From the NCBI GenBank assembly GCA_963573385.1, contig CAUYLG010048296.1, positions 24,035-88,034 on the forward strand: a stretch of DNA of 64,000 nucleotides. The letters run 5' to 3'. The notes under the pieces were generated by a model, which was given only the letters and a program-made list of their open reading frames with translations, searched no databases and had not been told where the DNA came from. Shown piece after piece: positions 49,901 to 61,544 of the stretch. The position numbers were made by a program, and so were the translations under genes. Each line of letters begins with the position of its first letter. The first letter of the stretch is position 1. This DNA is from Cacajao melanocephalus (taxonomy: Eukaryota > Chordata > Mammalia > Primates > Pitheciidae).

Positions 49901-50984
49901 AGAAAGCAAGATTTTGTTATAGATTGTAAATAAAAGTTCGACCTGCTCTAGCTTATTATTAAGGATGAAGTGCATATTTCTCTAGGGTTTGTAGCTTAAT
50001 GCGGCCTTTCCTTGGAACCTGATGAACATATCACTTCCTTTGAACTCTGTGGGTGAAGTGGAATCCTCTGATGTTCCATCTGTTTTCCATTACTGTTTTC
50101 TGCCTCTTGGTTTCGAAGCACACGTTCCCTGTGACCTGGTACCTGTTACCGCCCTCGTTCCAGTGCACAGCGGCCTCTCTCACATCCCTGCCCACCCCTC
50201 GGGTTTGGAACTGGTTAAAACTATCCTTCCGTTTTGCCATCATGGCATTGAAGGGTCTTTAGGGTTTTGAGTTCAATGGATTTAAACTAATAGATACACC
50301 TACAGCCATAACTGGCTTTAAGAATTAGTTCTTCTATTGAAAAGTAAGCGTAAATTGGATTATTTATAAATTAAACCACTTAAATTTATACTAAAGTGGC
50401 CTGAGGAAAGAGTCTACCTGTCAGTTCTTTTGAAAAGGTAGCAAATTACTTCATGGATTGTTAATTACCATTTATTCACTGATCCAGTCAAGCACCTTTT
50501 TTTTTGTGCTGCGTACTGTGCTAGGTGCTTACCTTGACTGTAAATTCATTTTGCTGAGTATGGAGTTTGCTTCCACTAAGATATCCTTATTGCTCTCCTC
50601 TGTATAGTGACAGAGGGGTCTCATCCAAAGGATGACCAGAAAAAATGTACAAACATATATTTTAAGGAAGGCGATAGTCTTCCCTTTGAGTGTTTTAAAA
50701 TCCCTACCTCATTATTTTTTGGTATTTCACCTTTACTCCAAAGATCCCTGAATTGCTGGAAGCAGTACAAACCTGGCCAAGTAAGTTACATGACCAGGCA
50801 GTGGGCGTGGATTTCTGTGCAGCTTCCACAGTGGGGCCTCAGAGGTGGGATCGCTTCTACCTCACACTCTTTCTTTGGCAAGAATTTGAAAGCCAAAAGG
50901 GAACAATGGCATTTTGACCTGTCATAAATGTCAGCAGGGTGGATTATTACTTACTAAGCTGTTGGAATTTTGTTTTTTCATTCA
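49901..50984. other. Single-copy sequence with a possible L2 trace
   Basis: No gene recognised. The text at 50,460-50,530 (gtactgtgctaggtgcttac) resembles a short antisense L2 end. Confidence 0.35.
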
Positions 50985-51360
50985 GCGAACATTAGTACCT
51001 ACGCTGTGTCAAACATTTTTAGAAGCTGTAAATACATGGATATATCTGAGAATAAGACTGTCTTCAAAGGGTTCATGGGCTGATGGTACAAACACATGAA
51101 TAGTTAAATGCACCGTTTACCTATTTATTCAACAACTCTTTATTAATGCTTATTATATGTTTGAAGATAAATGTTTTATTAGAGATTATTTACAAAGTAC
51201 TTGGTGGAGAGAAATGAGAGACTTCACTTGGCATGCAGAGGTGGGATGGGAACAGCAGGGAGCTATTAGGATCAGCTTGTAGAGAATAAGATCATTGAAT
51301 TGAGCCTTGAGATCAGGTGGGGAAAGGACTACAGGCATTGGCACTGAGGTTTGGCAGATG
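50985..51360 (-). mobile_element. L2 3' region, antisense
   Basis: The text cattcagcgaacattagtac, agaataagactgtcttcaaa, gggttcatgggctgatggta, then aattgagccttgagatcagg and tacaggcattggcactgagg follows antisense L2. Diverged. Confidence 0.55.
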
Positions 51361-51761
<401 letters not shown>

Positions 51762-51855
51762 TAAGAAGTGTGTTCATCAATTTGGATTGGCAATTTTGCC
51801 AAGTTCTGCCTAATGCCCATCAGATACAGTACACTTAGAATAAAGACCCCACTGC

Positions 51856-52217
51856 TTTATTAGTCTGTTTTCATACTGCTGATAAGGACATACCTGAGAC
51901 TGGGTAATTCATAAAGAAAAAGAGGTTTAATGGACTCACAGTTCTTCATGGTTGAGGAGGCCTCACAATCATGGCAGAAGGTGAAAGTCACATCTTACAC
52001 GGTGGCAGGCAAAAGAGAATGAGAACCTAGTGAAAGGGGTTTCCCCTTATAAAACCATCAGATTTTGTGAGACTTATTCACTAACATGAGAACAGTATGG
52101 GGGAAACTGCCCCCATGATTCAATGAACTCCCTCTGGGTCCCTCCCACAACATGTGAGACTTATGAGAGCTACAATTCAAGACGAGGTTTGGGTGGGGAC
52201 AGAGCCAAATCATATCA
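51856..52217 (-). mobile_element. MST-type MaLR solo LTR, antisense
   Basis: It reads ttattagtctgttttcatac, gagactgggtaattcataaa, ggcctcacaatcatggcaga, aaccatcagattttgtgaga, gagagctacaattcaagacg, and ends catatca. The 5-bp flanks actgc (51,851-51,855) and gctgc (52,218-52,222) are a target-site duplication with one mismatch. No internal ERV sequence remains. Confidence 0.94.
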
Positions 52218-53247
52218 GCTGCCCAGACTCTTTCACCACTCGAGGTGGTCATCTGGTGAAGCTCTGGCCAGTGAATTCGCGTCTTCCAGGAAGGTGCATT
52301 CTGAGATCTGACTCACAGGGAGGTGTGCCCTTGGGTTCTCTGTGTCCTCTTTGCTGATTTCTTAGCCACTGGCACAGGAAGCACTTCTTTCCCCTCTGAT
52401 TTCCTTATTTGGATCTGAATGACGTGACAGTAATAAGAGAGGTCCCCAAGATCGCAGACTCATTGAAACACATTCTTCAGTTGAAGTGGAGAAAGGCTTG
52501 GAGAGGCTCCTCCTAACAAGAGCGTCGTCCTTCTCGGCATCTTGTAATTTATCTACATCATCTTAAAGGGTGTTTCAGAAAAGTCTGGTGGATCGTAAAG
52601 AATCAGCAGAAACATTCAGAATAACAGAGCATTTCTCTCTCTGTCCCTCTGCCTCTGTCTCTCTTCTCTCTTTCTCCTAAGCTTAGCATCAACAAGAGGA
52701 GGCCAGATTGAGCCTGTCTTGTGTTCATTTACTGAAGCAGCTTCTGTGCTGCACTGATTCTCAGTGTTTCAGAGCTAAAATATCACCTTGCACATTAGAT
52801 GCAACATCTTGGCTTCAAGCCTTGATCATGACAAATTTGAGAGCAAAGAAAGTCGGGTTACTTTGGTAAAAGAGCTATGCTTGAGCAAAAGGAGCCCGAT
52901 TATTGCAGAGAAAGTGAAAGAAAAACAGAATAAAGTAGGTCTCAAATGGAGATGGAGTGAAGGAGCAATGAGCCTTCATTTGTGAAGGAAAATGAAGAGA
53001 CAGAATTAGAGTTACCTCAAGGTGTAAACTGTGGACCAGATGAATCAGAGGCACAGAAATATTCAAGGGCATGTGCAAAGATGGGAGGGTGATGTGTCGC
53101 ACGGCACACACACACAGCAGAATGTGGGTCGAACGTGCCCCTCGGGCTGCAGGCCCAGGAAACCCCCACATTCCCGGCCTGAATTCAGTCCAGAGCAGGC
53201 TGGCTGGTGTTAGCTGTTGCGTCATGCTTGCAGGAGAGCAAATGAGT
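52218..53247. other. Single-copy sequence
   Basis: About 1 kb without named repeats, apart from a CT-rich run at 52,630-52,680. Overlapping open frames near 53.0-53.2 kb are not recognisable. Confidence 0.4.
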
Positions 53248-53404
53248 TTTCTTTTTCTTTTTCTCCTTCCCCTCCTCTTTCTCCTCCTCTTCTGCCCTTT
53301 TCTCTCTGCTTCTCCTCTTCTCCCTCCTCCTCCTCCTTTTCCTTCTCTTCTTCCTCCTCCTGTTACTCCTCCTCTCCCCTCTCTTCAGCATCTCATTTCC
53401 TTTC
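53248..53404. repeat. Polypyrimidine (TTC/TCC)n low-complexity tract
   Basis: About 155 bp, nearly all C and T on the plus strand. The apparent Lys/Arg/Glu-rich open frame on the minus strand is a product of this composition. Confidence 0.92.
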
Positions 53405-53991
53405 AAGGCTGATCAGTGTCGTGATGCTGAAGAAGGCCTGCTCTGGTGCTGCTGTCGGCTTTATTGATATATAAGTAAATCTTACTTTTATTATATCCTA
53501 GGGTGGTAGAAGGTACTAAATTATATCAGTGATGTCTCTGCAGCTGTTACATAATTGTTACATGCCCCATCACGCTTTATTGCCAGACAATTGACTGCTT
53601 TGGGAACTGTACCTGTAAGGTATTAAAAAAATAAGAAATAATGTTATTAATGGTTTGTTGGTAAGAGGCTCGACATCATTTCAAAACAAACTTTGTGCCT
53701 CTGTTTTATTGTTTTCAGCAGAACCACAGCATCTTGAGTCTTGTGCAGCTGGCTAATGTGATGGCATTTATAGTGAGGGGTCCATGAATGCTTCATGATG
53801 GGGCTTCTCTCCCACTGGTGAATTATGTACATTTATGTGGCGTTAAAGCCCTCAAATGTCCCCGTGGAGGCGTGGATCACCGGGAGTTGAGGCCGCCGGA
53901 AAATGCCTTGCAGGTGGCCTCAGCCAGCCCATGGGGTGAGATGTTCCTTTCTCTTTCCAAATCACACAGTGAAGTAAAAACTAAATACCAA
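53405..53991. other. Single-copy sequence
   Basis: No repeat or gene recognised. A local CpG cluster occurs at 53,860-53,900. Confidence 0.4.
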
Positions 53992-54315
53992 TGCTGTTTC
54001 TGAATGTTTATGTCCCCACACCCCAAGTTCGTATGTTGAAGTCCTCCCCCTCCAAGGGGATGGTATTAAGAGGTGGGGCCTTTGGGAAGCACTTAGGTCG
54101 TGAGGATGAAGCCATCTTATTAAAAAGGCCCAGGAGAGACCCTCACCCCTTCTGTCTTATGAGGTTAGAATGGGAAGACAGCTGTCTATGAGCAAATAGC
54201 AGGCAATCTGCAGGTGCCCTGGTCTTGGCCTTCTCAGCCTCCGGAACTGTGAGATGTACATTTCTGTAGTTATGAGTGTGCTGTTTTGTTACAGCAGCCT
54301 GAAAGGACTAAGACA
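53992..54315 (+). mobile_element. MLT1-like MaLR solo LTR, sense
   Basis: The text ctgaatgtttatgtccccac, ggggatggtattaagaggtg, gggcctttgggaagcactta, ggccttctcagcctccggaa, ctgtgagatgtacatttctg, acagcagcctgaaaggacta ends aagaca. The flanks accaa (53,987-53,991) and accag (54,316-54,320) form a 5-bp target duplication with one mismatch. Length 324 bp. Confidence 0.88.
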
Positions 54316-54575
54316 ACCAGTCACGACAATGGAAAGCAAAGCAGCACCCTTCCTAGGACCATGATGAAGTGTTTCCAACGCGATTACTAGATTACGTTTC
54401 AAAACTATATTAACTTTATATTATAAAAGCCCTCTTTTGTGCTTTTATAGTTCTTTGTATGGATTTTGACCATTAAACTTATAAAAATCACTTCATTTGT
54501 TTACTTTAAAATAGTTGTGGGTTGCCCTTTTTTTATAGCCACTGTGAGCTCTTGGGGTTAAGGGTAAGGCCTGAG
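54316..54575. other. Single-copy spacer
   Basis: No repeat or gene recognised. Confidence 0.4.
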
Positions 54576-54579
54576 AGCC

Positions 54580-54835
54580 ACATTGCTAAAAGCGTGAGCA
54601 GTACAGGATCTGGGAGGTCCAAGGCCATCTCCAGCTGGTCTACAGAGTGGCTGTGTGACCTTGGGCAAATAATAGGCCTCTCTGAGCTTCTGTCTTTTTC
54701 TGAGCAAAATCAGGTCACTGCCTGCTGCATTTGACTGTGGTGAAGATTCAATAATAGATGTAAACTGCCTACCTCAGAACCCAAAACCAAGTAGGTGCTC
54801 AAGAATGGTTAGCTGAGTTGAATTAAATGCATAAT
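54580..54835 (+). mobile_element. MIR, sense
   Basis: The text gagtggctgtgtgaccttgg, gcaaataataggcctctctg, agcttctgtctttttctgag, gtgaagattcaataatagat, aagtaggtgctcaagaatgg is a near-complete MIR. Confidence 0.85.
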
Positions 54836-55869
54836 TTGCTTTATTTGGACACAGGCCATTACCAGTTAAATCGCTCTAACAACACCAACATAAAATATCC
54901 AACCTAAAAATCTTTTCCCTAGAAATAATGTTTCACTTCATCCTGCATTTGAACATCCTTTATTTTATCCTGTAAGAAATCCTCTCAGAAACCTAGTTTA
55001 TCTACAGTTTCAAGGGCCGAGCTTAATTTCTGTAATCATAGAGTTTCATTCTCCCATAATTACGTGTCTTTTAAGAAACATTCCCTGAGTTGTCCTTGTG
55101 GCCCAAATATATGAGTTTTTGTTAACTCTGGAAAGTGCAAGTCAAGGGTGTTTTACTTTTGGAAACAGGATTTGATACTGTGAGCCATGAAGATCTGACA
55201 TGCTGGAGTTGTCTCCTAAGAGAAAATCAACTCTCTCCTGTGGTCCCAGGCAGAGACGGGAGTCACAGCGTGTCCCTTTGGGCTGACAGCATTGTGAGGG
55301 GTGTGTGGAGGGAGTTAGGAAGGGTGCATCATTAGGGTGGGAGGGGAAGGGTGTTCTCTTGCAAATAGGGCTGCAGTGTTTTCAGAAATAAGTGGGCACT
55401 TCGGGCTTGTCTCCTTGGTTTGTCCAGGCTCAGTGGGTCACTGTTGGCTGGGAGGAAACATGGCCTTAGATGTTGCCCACTTGGCAGTTTCCACCGTTGT
55501 TGACTCACTTAGGCTAATGGCAGCTGCCTCTGCGGAGAAGGAAGCATTTTTCCCACAGCATATTAAATGCAGCGCTGGAGGATGGCTGGCTGATCCAGGG
55601 GCCGGATCTGGCCCTGCTGCTCACAGTGATTCTGTTTGGCAAGCGTTTTTAAAAAGCCTTGGTAAGTTCCAGATGGTGACCACTTGCCTCGTTTATCCTC
55701 CATTTGAAAAAATTCAAAAACTATTCATTTGTTTGCATACCAAGGCAGTACAGAATCTTCTACAGTGGCACTTCAATGGTAAGAATTGGGTTTTTTTCCC
55801 CTGTGATTCTTTCCTTGGTATCATGGTTTATTTAGCAGTGATTGGCTTCTTTGTCTGCTTTTAGAATTG
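54836..55869. other. Single-copy sequence
   Basis: No repeat recognised. The long open frame ending at 55,864 opens with GTG, not ATG. Its first in-frame ATG is about 120 nt in, and nothing is recognisable in the translation. Confidence 0.35.
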
Positions 55870-56392
55870 GGTATGCATTAGGATCCGCTGTATGCATTCG
55901 CATCAGCTGAATGCACTAGGCTCAGTCATGTATATTATGGTCAGCTATATGCCTCAAGGTCTGCTAAATGCAGCAGAGCCAGTTATATGCATTAAAGCCA
56001 GCCATATGCATTACAGTCTGCTGTATGCATCAAGGTCTGCTACATGCCTCAGGGTCAGCTATACACGTCAAAGTGAGCTATATGCATCAAGTTAAGGTAT
56101 ATGCATCAGGATCAGCTCTATGCATCAGGTCATCTATATGCATCAGGATCAGCTATATGCATCAGGTCATCTATATGCATCAAGTCAGCTATATGCATCA
56201 GGTCAGCTATATGCATCATGTCATCTATATGCATCAGGTCATCTATATGCATCAGGATCAGCTATATGCATCAGGTCATCTATATGCATCAGGTCAGCTA
56301 TATGCTTCAGGTCAGCCATATGCACCAGGGTCAGCCGTATGCATCAGGGTCAGCTATACACCTTAGGGCCATTTACATACATGAAAGCCAGT
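55870..56392. repeat. 19/18-bp minisatellite, about 28 units
   Basis: Units follow tatatgcatcagg(a)tcagc. Units 1-13 and 25-28 are 19 bp and divergent. The central block (units 14-24, 56,117-56,316) is mostly 18 bp and more homogeneous, alternating endings tcagc and tcatc. The core tatgcat recurs in most units. Three plus-strand frames are open through parts of it, giving repetitive Tyr/Met/His/Gln/Ser-rich strings that are not genes. Confidence 0.97.
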
Positions 56393-57999
56393 GGTCTGCA
56401 AGTCCTTACTCTTTCATCTGGCACCTCTTCCGCAGCCAGTGATCTACCAACGCCTACCTGAAAAGTGACATCTTCCGTGAGGAAATTTAAAACCCTGCTA
56501 CTTTGCTTGATAGTTTGAAACAAAGCTACATATAGAGCTTATTTGCATGAAACACATAATATGTGTGGCCTAGCTTGGGTATTCCCCACCACCACCACCA
56601 CCTCCACTGAAAGGCCCTAAATCTACATTTATCACACACCCACCTGCTATGAGTATACAATTAAATACCAAATTCTATTCAAGTTTATTCTTTAAAAGCC
56701 CCAGAAAAGCTTTAAAACCAGACACTAACAAAGCCAATAAAGAGAAAAGAAAGTTTTATAGTAAACCAGGGAAAAAATATAAAAGAAAAAATATACAAAA
56801 GAAAAAAATAGGTAAGCAGCATGTTGAAAAGACAGGAGGTCTTTCCAGAAAAGTAAATCAATGTAGAAAAAGGAGTCATTCAGAAAACACTGACATATCA
56901 TAAGAGAAAAATAGTAAAGAATTAAATTGACAAAAAGTCAGTAAGGAATGAAAATGCGGAAAAAATAAAAAAGGTATAAAGCAGCTCACATGCAATGCAG
57001 AATTGGAAGTTTCCATTGCTAAAGAGGCTTTGCTCAGACTGAAGACCAACCCAAAATCAAAGCCAGGGCTTCCTATGCTTCCAAGATGCCAAATGCTCCC
57101 CTAGGAATGTGACCATTCAAATTGAACTGGGTTCTAAAACTGAAGGGCTTCACTGCTTTTCTAATTTACTAGGAATATGCAAATACAACTAAGGGAAAAG
57201 AGAGAGATCACTTTTTGAAGGCAATTTCCTTTTCTCTTGTCCGTAGCTCTGCTAGCCAGAGCACAGGTTGAATCTCAAGAGAACTCTGAACTCCAGCAGG
57301 AAACTCAGAGTAGGTCTTTGAGTTTCTTACAGAGCTGTATGGAGCTGCTGCTGTTTCCAAAGGGGTTTCAGCTCTCTCCAAGCCACCTGACTATACGACC
57401 ATGAGCTGCTGGTTGACGAATAGCTGAGGTGGGCTTGGAGAGCAGGGGTTCCTGATGTAGGCCTCTAGAAGGTTATAGCGAGGTCCTGATGTGCCCCCTG
57501 CCGCATCCTCATGGTCACGCTGTGTTCCTGCCTCGAGCAAGGAACCACTGCCATTATGGCAGGGGGCACCGCCTCTGATATTTGCGGACCCATTAGCGTT
57601 GCTGTAGTTTATAAAAGCATGATGGCAATGGGAAAAGAAAAGGTTTCAGGGAAGCTATAAAGGAAAGAAGAAAATTAAGGAGAGCTTTTTCCTTTCACTT
57701 CTTGCTTTTGTGGCCTTTTCCCTTCCCTGTACTCTGGAATTACTGTTGTTGGCAAAAGTGATTGGTTGACTTCTTGAATATAGACATGGCTGGACTTCTC
57801 TTTATATTTGTGGAGGGATTCCCAATGCCTGGAATTTATAATGTGAGTTTTTGATTTATAATCAGAATTTGAGTGATAAGTCTAAGAACTGACTGTAGGA
57901 TTTGATTATGGATGGGTAGTACTTGATTGCCAAGATTGCAGATTTAGACAGCAAATGCTCACTAGGGTTCTACTCTACTTCGGGTTTTGGTATTGGTTA
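56393..57999. other. Single-copy sequence, A-rich at 56.65-57.0 kb
   Basis: A (CCA)n run lies at about 56,588-56,612. An A-rich stretch (56,640-56,990) resembles L1-type composition without a firm match. A perfect 12-bp inverted repeat lies at 57,491-57,502 and 57,558-57,569. No gene recognised. Confidence 0.4.
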
Positions 58000-58345
58000 T
58001 GCAGCAGAGAAAGAGGCAGACAAGATGGAGCAGATAAGCGCCCAGCACTATAGAGCTTCTGTGCCAGTGGGGAGGGGTCAACAGTCAAGATAGAAGCCAG
58101 TGTAATGCAAGTCTTAGGCCATCAGAACTGCAGGAGACACCAGCTGTCTGTAATGCAATAGAGTGCTACAGTGGCCATGTGAGTCTGACCAAAATAAGGA
58201 GAAGGAGCCAACAGTGAGAGCTGCTGAGAAGGCTTCTGGTGGGATGGGTTTATTCTGCTCGAGCAAAAGAAAGCAGGCTAGATAGGCTAGAGTGTAGGCT
58301 AAGTCAGAGGGACGAATGACATGAGCTCTGGAGGGAGGCGGAAGC
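58000..58345 (-). mobile_element. Possible L2 fragment, antisense
   Basis: The text agataagcgcccagcactat, agagcttctgtgccagtggg and later gaaggcttctggtgggatgg loosely fit antisense L2. Low confidence. Confidence 0.35.
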
Positions 58346-58464
58346 CCATGTAGGGCGTTCCTGTAAAAATAGATTTGCAGATGATCAATAACTAAAGCTG
58401 TAACGGAAACCCGTATGTGGAGCTACAGTTACTGAGCAGTGACTGCCGAGGACAATACCGGCTC

Positions 58465-58620
58465 TTTATGTTCATAATTTCTCATCTTCAGGGCTGTCCT
58501 GGTAGACTTTGTAATTCTCATTGTGCAGATGAAGAAACTGATTCTAAGAGGCTTAGTTGTTGTAGGTCATCCAGCTATTAAATGGCAGAGCTGGGATTCA
58601 AATATGGGCCTGCCAGACGT
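58465..58620 (-). mobile_element. MIR, antisense
   Basis: The text gtaattctcattgtgcagat, gaagaaactgattctaagag, ggtcatccagctattaaatg, gcagagctgggattcaaata is clear antisense MIR. Confidence 0.9.
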
Positions 58621-58639
58621 AACACCCTAGCTCAGAACT

Positions 58640-58805
58640 CTCCCTGGTGGCTCTCCAGTCACCTGCAGAACTGGCTTAACACAGGTGTCTGCCTCCTCCA
58701 GGGATTCGGATTCTGTAGGTCTAGGGTAGGGTCCAGAGAAATATGTATTTTTCAAAATCTCCTCAGGGCATTCAAAAGGTGGCTAAGATTTATAGTAGAA
58801 CTATA
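58640..58805 (+). mobile_element. MER5A-like DNA element
   Basis: The text gtcacctgcagaactggctt, attcggattctgtaggtcta, gggtagggtccagagaaata, tgtatttttcaaaatctcct follows the MER5A body. Confidence 0.7.
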
Positions 58806-59589
58806 GTTGACTCTGCTGTTTTCCAAAAAAACGTTAAATAAACAAGCAATCAATTAAGCAAGCAAACAGAAAAAAATGAACAAAACCCTTAAGTCTGGTA
58901 GGAGCCAGGGGTGTACTCTTTAAATCCAGGGTCAGACACAGCAAGCGTGATGCTATCTTCCCGTCCAACCCACTGTGGCTCTTAGACACTCCACAATAAT
59001 GTGATTGTTATCATTTGTTTAAAACTCTTTGCCGAGGATATCAGACAATACAACAGACTCACAGGAGCTGATAAGGGAATGCCAGATTCTTTTTTTACTA
59101 ATCGTGTGTTTTTGTGCAGAAATACATATGTGGTACAGTGATAATGAATTGACAGATGTAAGGTTTTTGGCATGGGCTGCCCATTTTCCCCTGGACCCAT
59201 AACTTTTTGCTGCAAATCTTAGATATCTGCATGTGTATGTGAAGCTTGAGTCACAGCCTGTACATATTATATTTTTGTTTTTGTAATTCACTTTCATCTT
59301 TGCTTGGTAAATATGTTGTCTCTATTACATAATTAAAGAGCAACCAGCAGTTCAATTAATGAGTATTTAGCACTAAGGATCTGTAATCACAGATTCTTAC
59401 AGGAGACGATGGAAATGCAACTTTAGAAACGCTTCCTCCAGGAGAGCCATTTAGATACCTGCCCTATAAGGAAGCTATGACTGCTATTTGGATTAAAGTT
59501 TGTGAGAATGAATTTCTCACCGGTTTGAAGTGCTTAATGATATTCATGATATGAAGTAAAATATGTACATGTTCATTTTCCTTCAAAAA
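58806..59589. other. AT-rich single-copy sequence
   Basis: No repeat or gene recognised. Confidence 0.4.
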
Positions 59590-59845
59590 TATTTTGGAGC
59601 TTTTACTGTGTGTAAAATAGTCTCTTAAATGTTGGGGAGGGGAACGGAGATGAATCAGACCTGAATCCCCTGATAAGCAAGATGGTTGTTCAGGAGGAGA
59701 ATAGAGACAGATAAACTAACTCTACTGTGAGGAAAGGTAGTGACTGGAGGAAAGCAGATATTTGCACCATGGTAAAAGCAGGATGAAGGACAGCCACCCA
59801 GGGGAGAGAATGTTCAAGCTGGGTCTTGAAGGATGTGTGTCAATA
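59590..59845 (-). mobile_element. L2 3' region, antisense
   Basis: The text ttttggagcttttactgtgt, agagaatgttcaagctgggt, cttgaaggatgtgtgtcaat fits antisense L2, with the middle poorly conserved. Confidence 0.55.
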
Positions 59846-59847
59846 GA

Positions 59848-60016
59848 TGTCCCAACTTCCTGTGTTTAAAACTGAACTTCTAATCTTGCCCCTCTTCCCA
59901 GTCCTCCAGTCCTCAGTGGTGACGGTGTCCTTCCTGTAGCTCAGGCTATACACCTGGAGTCCTCTTCCTCAACCCTTCAGCAAATTCTATCTGCTACATC
60001 TTGAAAATATGTCCTA
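59848..60016 (+). mobile_element. L2 ORF2 fragment, sense
   Basis: The text gtttaaaactgaacttctaa, tcttgcccctcttcccagtc, acacctggagtcctcttcct, ttcagcaaattctatctgct, catcttgaaaatatgtcc matches the sense L2 reverse-transcriptase 3' region. Confidence 0.7.
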
Positions 60017-60019
60017 ATG

Positions 60020-60120
60020 AGGCTCAGATGGAAACATTGTCTTGTCCAAACTGTGTGTCAGTGATGAAACCAGCATTTGAATCCAAACTCTCTTACTCCA
60101 GACCTCATTCTCTGTATACC
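60020..60120 (-). mobile_element. MIR fragment, antisense
   Basis: The text tgaggctcagatggaaacat, gtgtgtcagtgatgaaacca, gcatttgaatccaaactctc, ttactccagacctc fits antisense MIR. Confidence 0.6.
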
Positions 60121-60169
60121 TCCCCAAGGGTAACGTGGAGGGAGAACATTTATTTTGTGGGTAGAGGCT

Positions 60170-60745
60170 GATCCCATATGAAGAGGAACATTAGCCTCAG
60201 ACGGTAGGTTGGGATAAGATCACGGAGGGGCTTAAACTCTGGGTTGAAGAGTTTGAATTCTATTTCACAGACCACTGAGATGTTTGATAATTTGGGGAGG
60301 CAAAGGGTGGAATCTAAATGCTACTTCTGGAGGAGTCATCTGGCCAGCGTGTGAGGTTGCTTGAAGAGAAGCTTCTGGAAGCAGAGGCTCTTCCAAGGGT
60401 TGGGATGAGAAGCACTGAGACTCAGCATTGGGGCTAGAAAGGAAGCAGTGGAACTGGACATTTCAGAGGTTAATTAAACCTAAGTTTGGAATTTATTGGC
60501 TTTGGAGGCAAGAAAGGGGTGTTCAGTGATCTTTTCCCACTTTCTTTGATGCATAATCTACATGCAATGAATGCACTGAGATTGAAGTGAACCTGTGTGG
60601 ATGGAGAGAGTGATGTCATTAACAGAACTTTCTTTTGGAAGGAAAATGAGGGGTGGGAAGTTCAACTGATTTTGAGGTGCTTATGGGTCATTCTGCTGAA
60701 ATGATCAAATCAGGCAGAGATGTGAGGATGAAGAGGGGCGCCTCA
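60170..60745 (-). mobile_element. L2 ORF2 region, antisense
   Basis: The text ggcttaaactctgggttgaa, gagtttgaattctatttcac, gaggagtcatctggccagcg, gaactggacatttcagaggt, attttgaggtgcttatgggt follows antisense L2 with large gaps. Confidence 0.5.
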
Positions 60746-61540
60746 AGTTACAGTTTTAAGCATAAGTCACTTTTATATCAGCAATATTTTGAATTAAATA
60801 ATCTGAAATTTCTCCATCAGTAAACCCCTAGACAATCTTGACAATATATATTATAGAAAAATATTTTTATTGCAGAATTGAGCTCATCAAGCAGTAAGTT
60901 CCAGAAACTATGAATGAAGTAGAAGTTAGATCTCAGACCATGAGCTTAAAGCGGGCATCCTCAGATGGCTACAGCAAGAGGAGAAAGTTTCAATTAAAAA
61001 AAAAAAAATCCCCACAAGGGAGGGAGGCCACTGTGGAACTTATGTGTTTTAAGTTCTGCACATAAAATAATTTCCTCGAAGGTTTTGTAAGCATAGCAGT
61101 GCCCTCAAACTACTTATAGGGTTGGAATGTATATTACCTATGTGGTCCAGGAGCCCACAAGGCAAAACGGTTATTTGAAAAGTGATCCTAGGCTGGTAAT
61201 ACTCCTGGAGTATCTGATAAAATTAAATACAAAAGAGCTATAGTTCTGTATCTTCATCCAAGGTTACAAAAGACTCCCTCAGATAAAGTCCCACCGAAGA
61301 CGTGCTTATGCAAGGAGCAACTGCAGTGTGAGCCACAGGCATTGCACAGCGTGATGTCATAGAAGGAGTAGAAATGTAGAAGGATGGAAGAGAATGGAGA
61401 GCCCGGCATTAGGCTGCAAGATTTCAGAAAGTGGCACACAAAATTGGTAGAGAAAAGGGTATAAATTCACTAACCATCATGGAAATTGGTTATTATATTT
61501 TAGAAAGCTAGATTATGCCTGTACCTCCCTCTGCACACCA
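60746..61540. other. Single-copy sequence
   Basis: No repeat or gene recognised. Confidence 0.4.
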
Positions 61541-61544
61541 AAAT

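Noticed and set aside
53185..53406. Lys/Arg/Glu-rich ORF suggestive of a nuclear protein
   Set aside because: It is the reverse complement of a CT-rich low-complexity tract.
55337..55864. 175-codon plus-strand ORF
   Set aside because: Its 5' end is a GTG, no exon features are evident, and the translation resembles no known family.
55870..56392. CRISPR-like array appearance
   Set aside because: Units are contiguous with no unique spacers, there are no cas genes, and the host is a primate genome.
55892..56461. Three overlapping plus-strand ORFs with YASG/ICIR-type repeats
   Set aside because: All are translations of the 19/18-bp tandem repeat. Simultaneous openness of several frames is explained by the unit.
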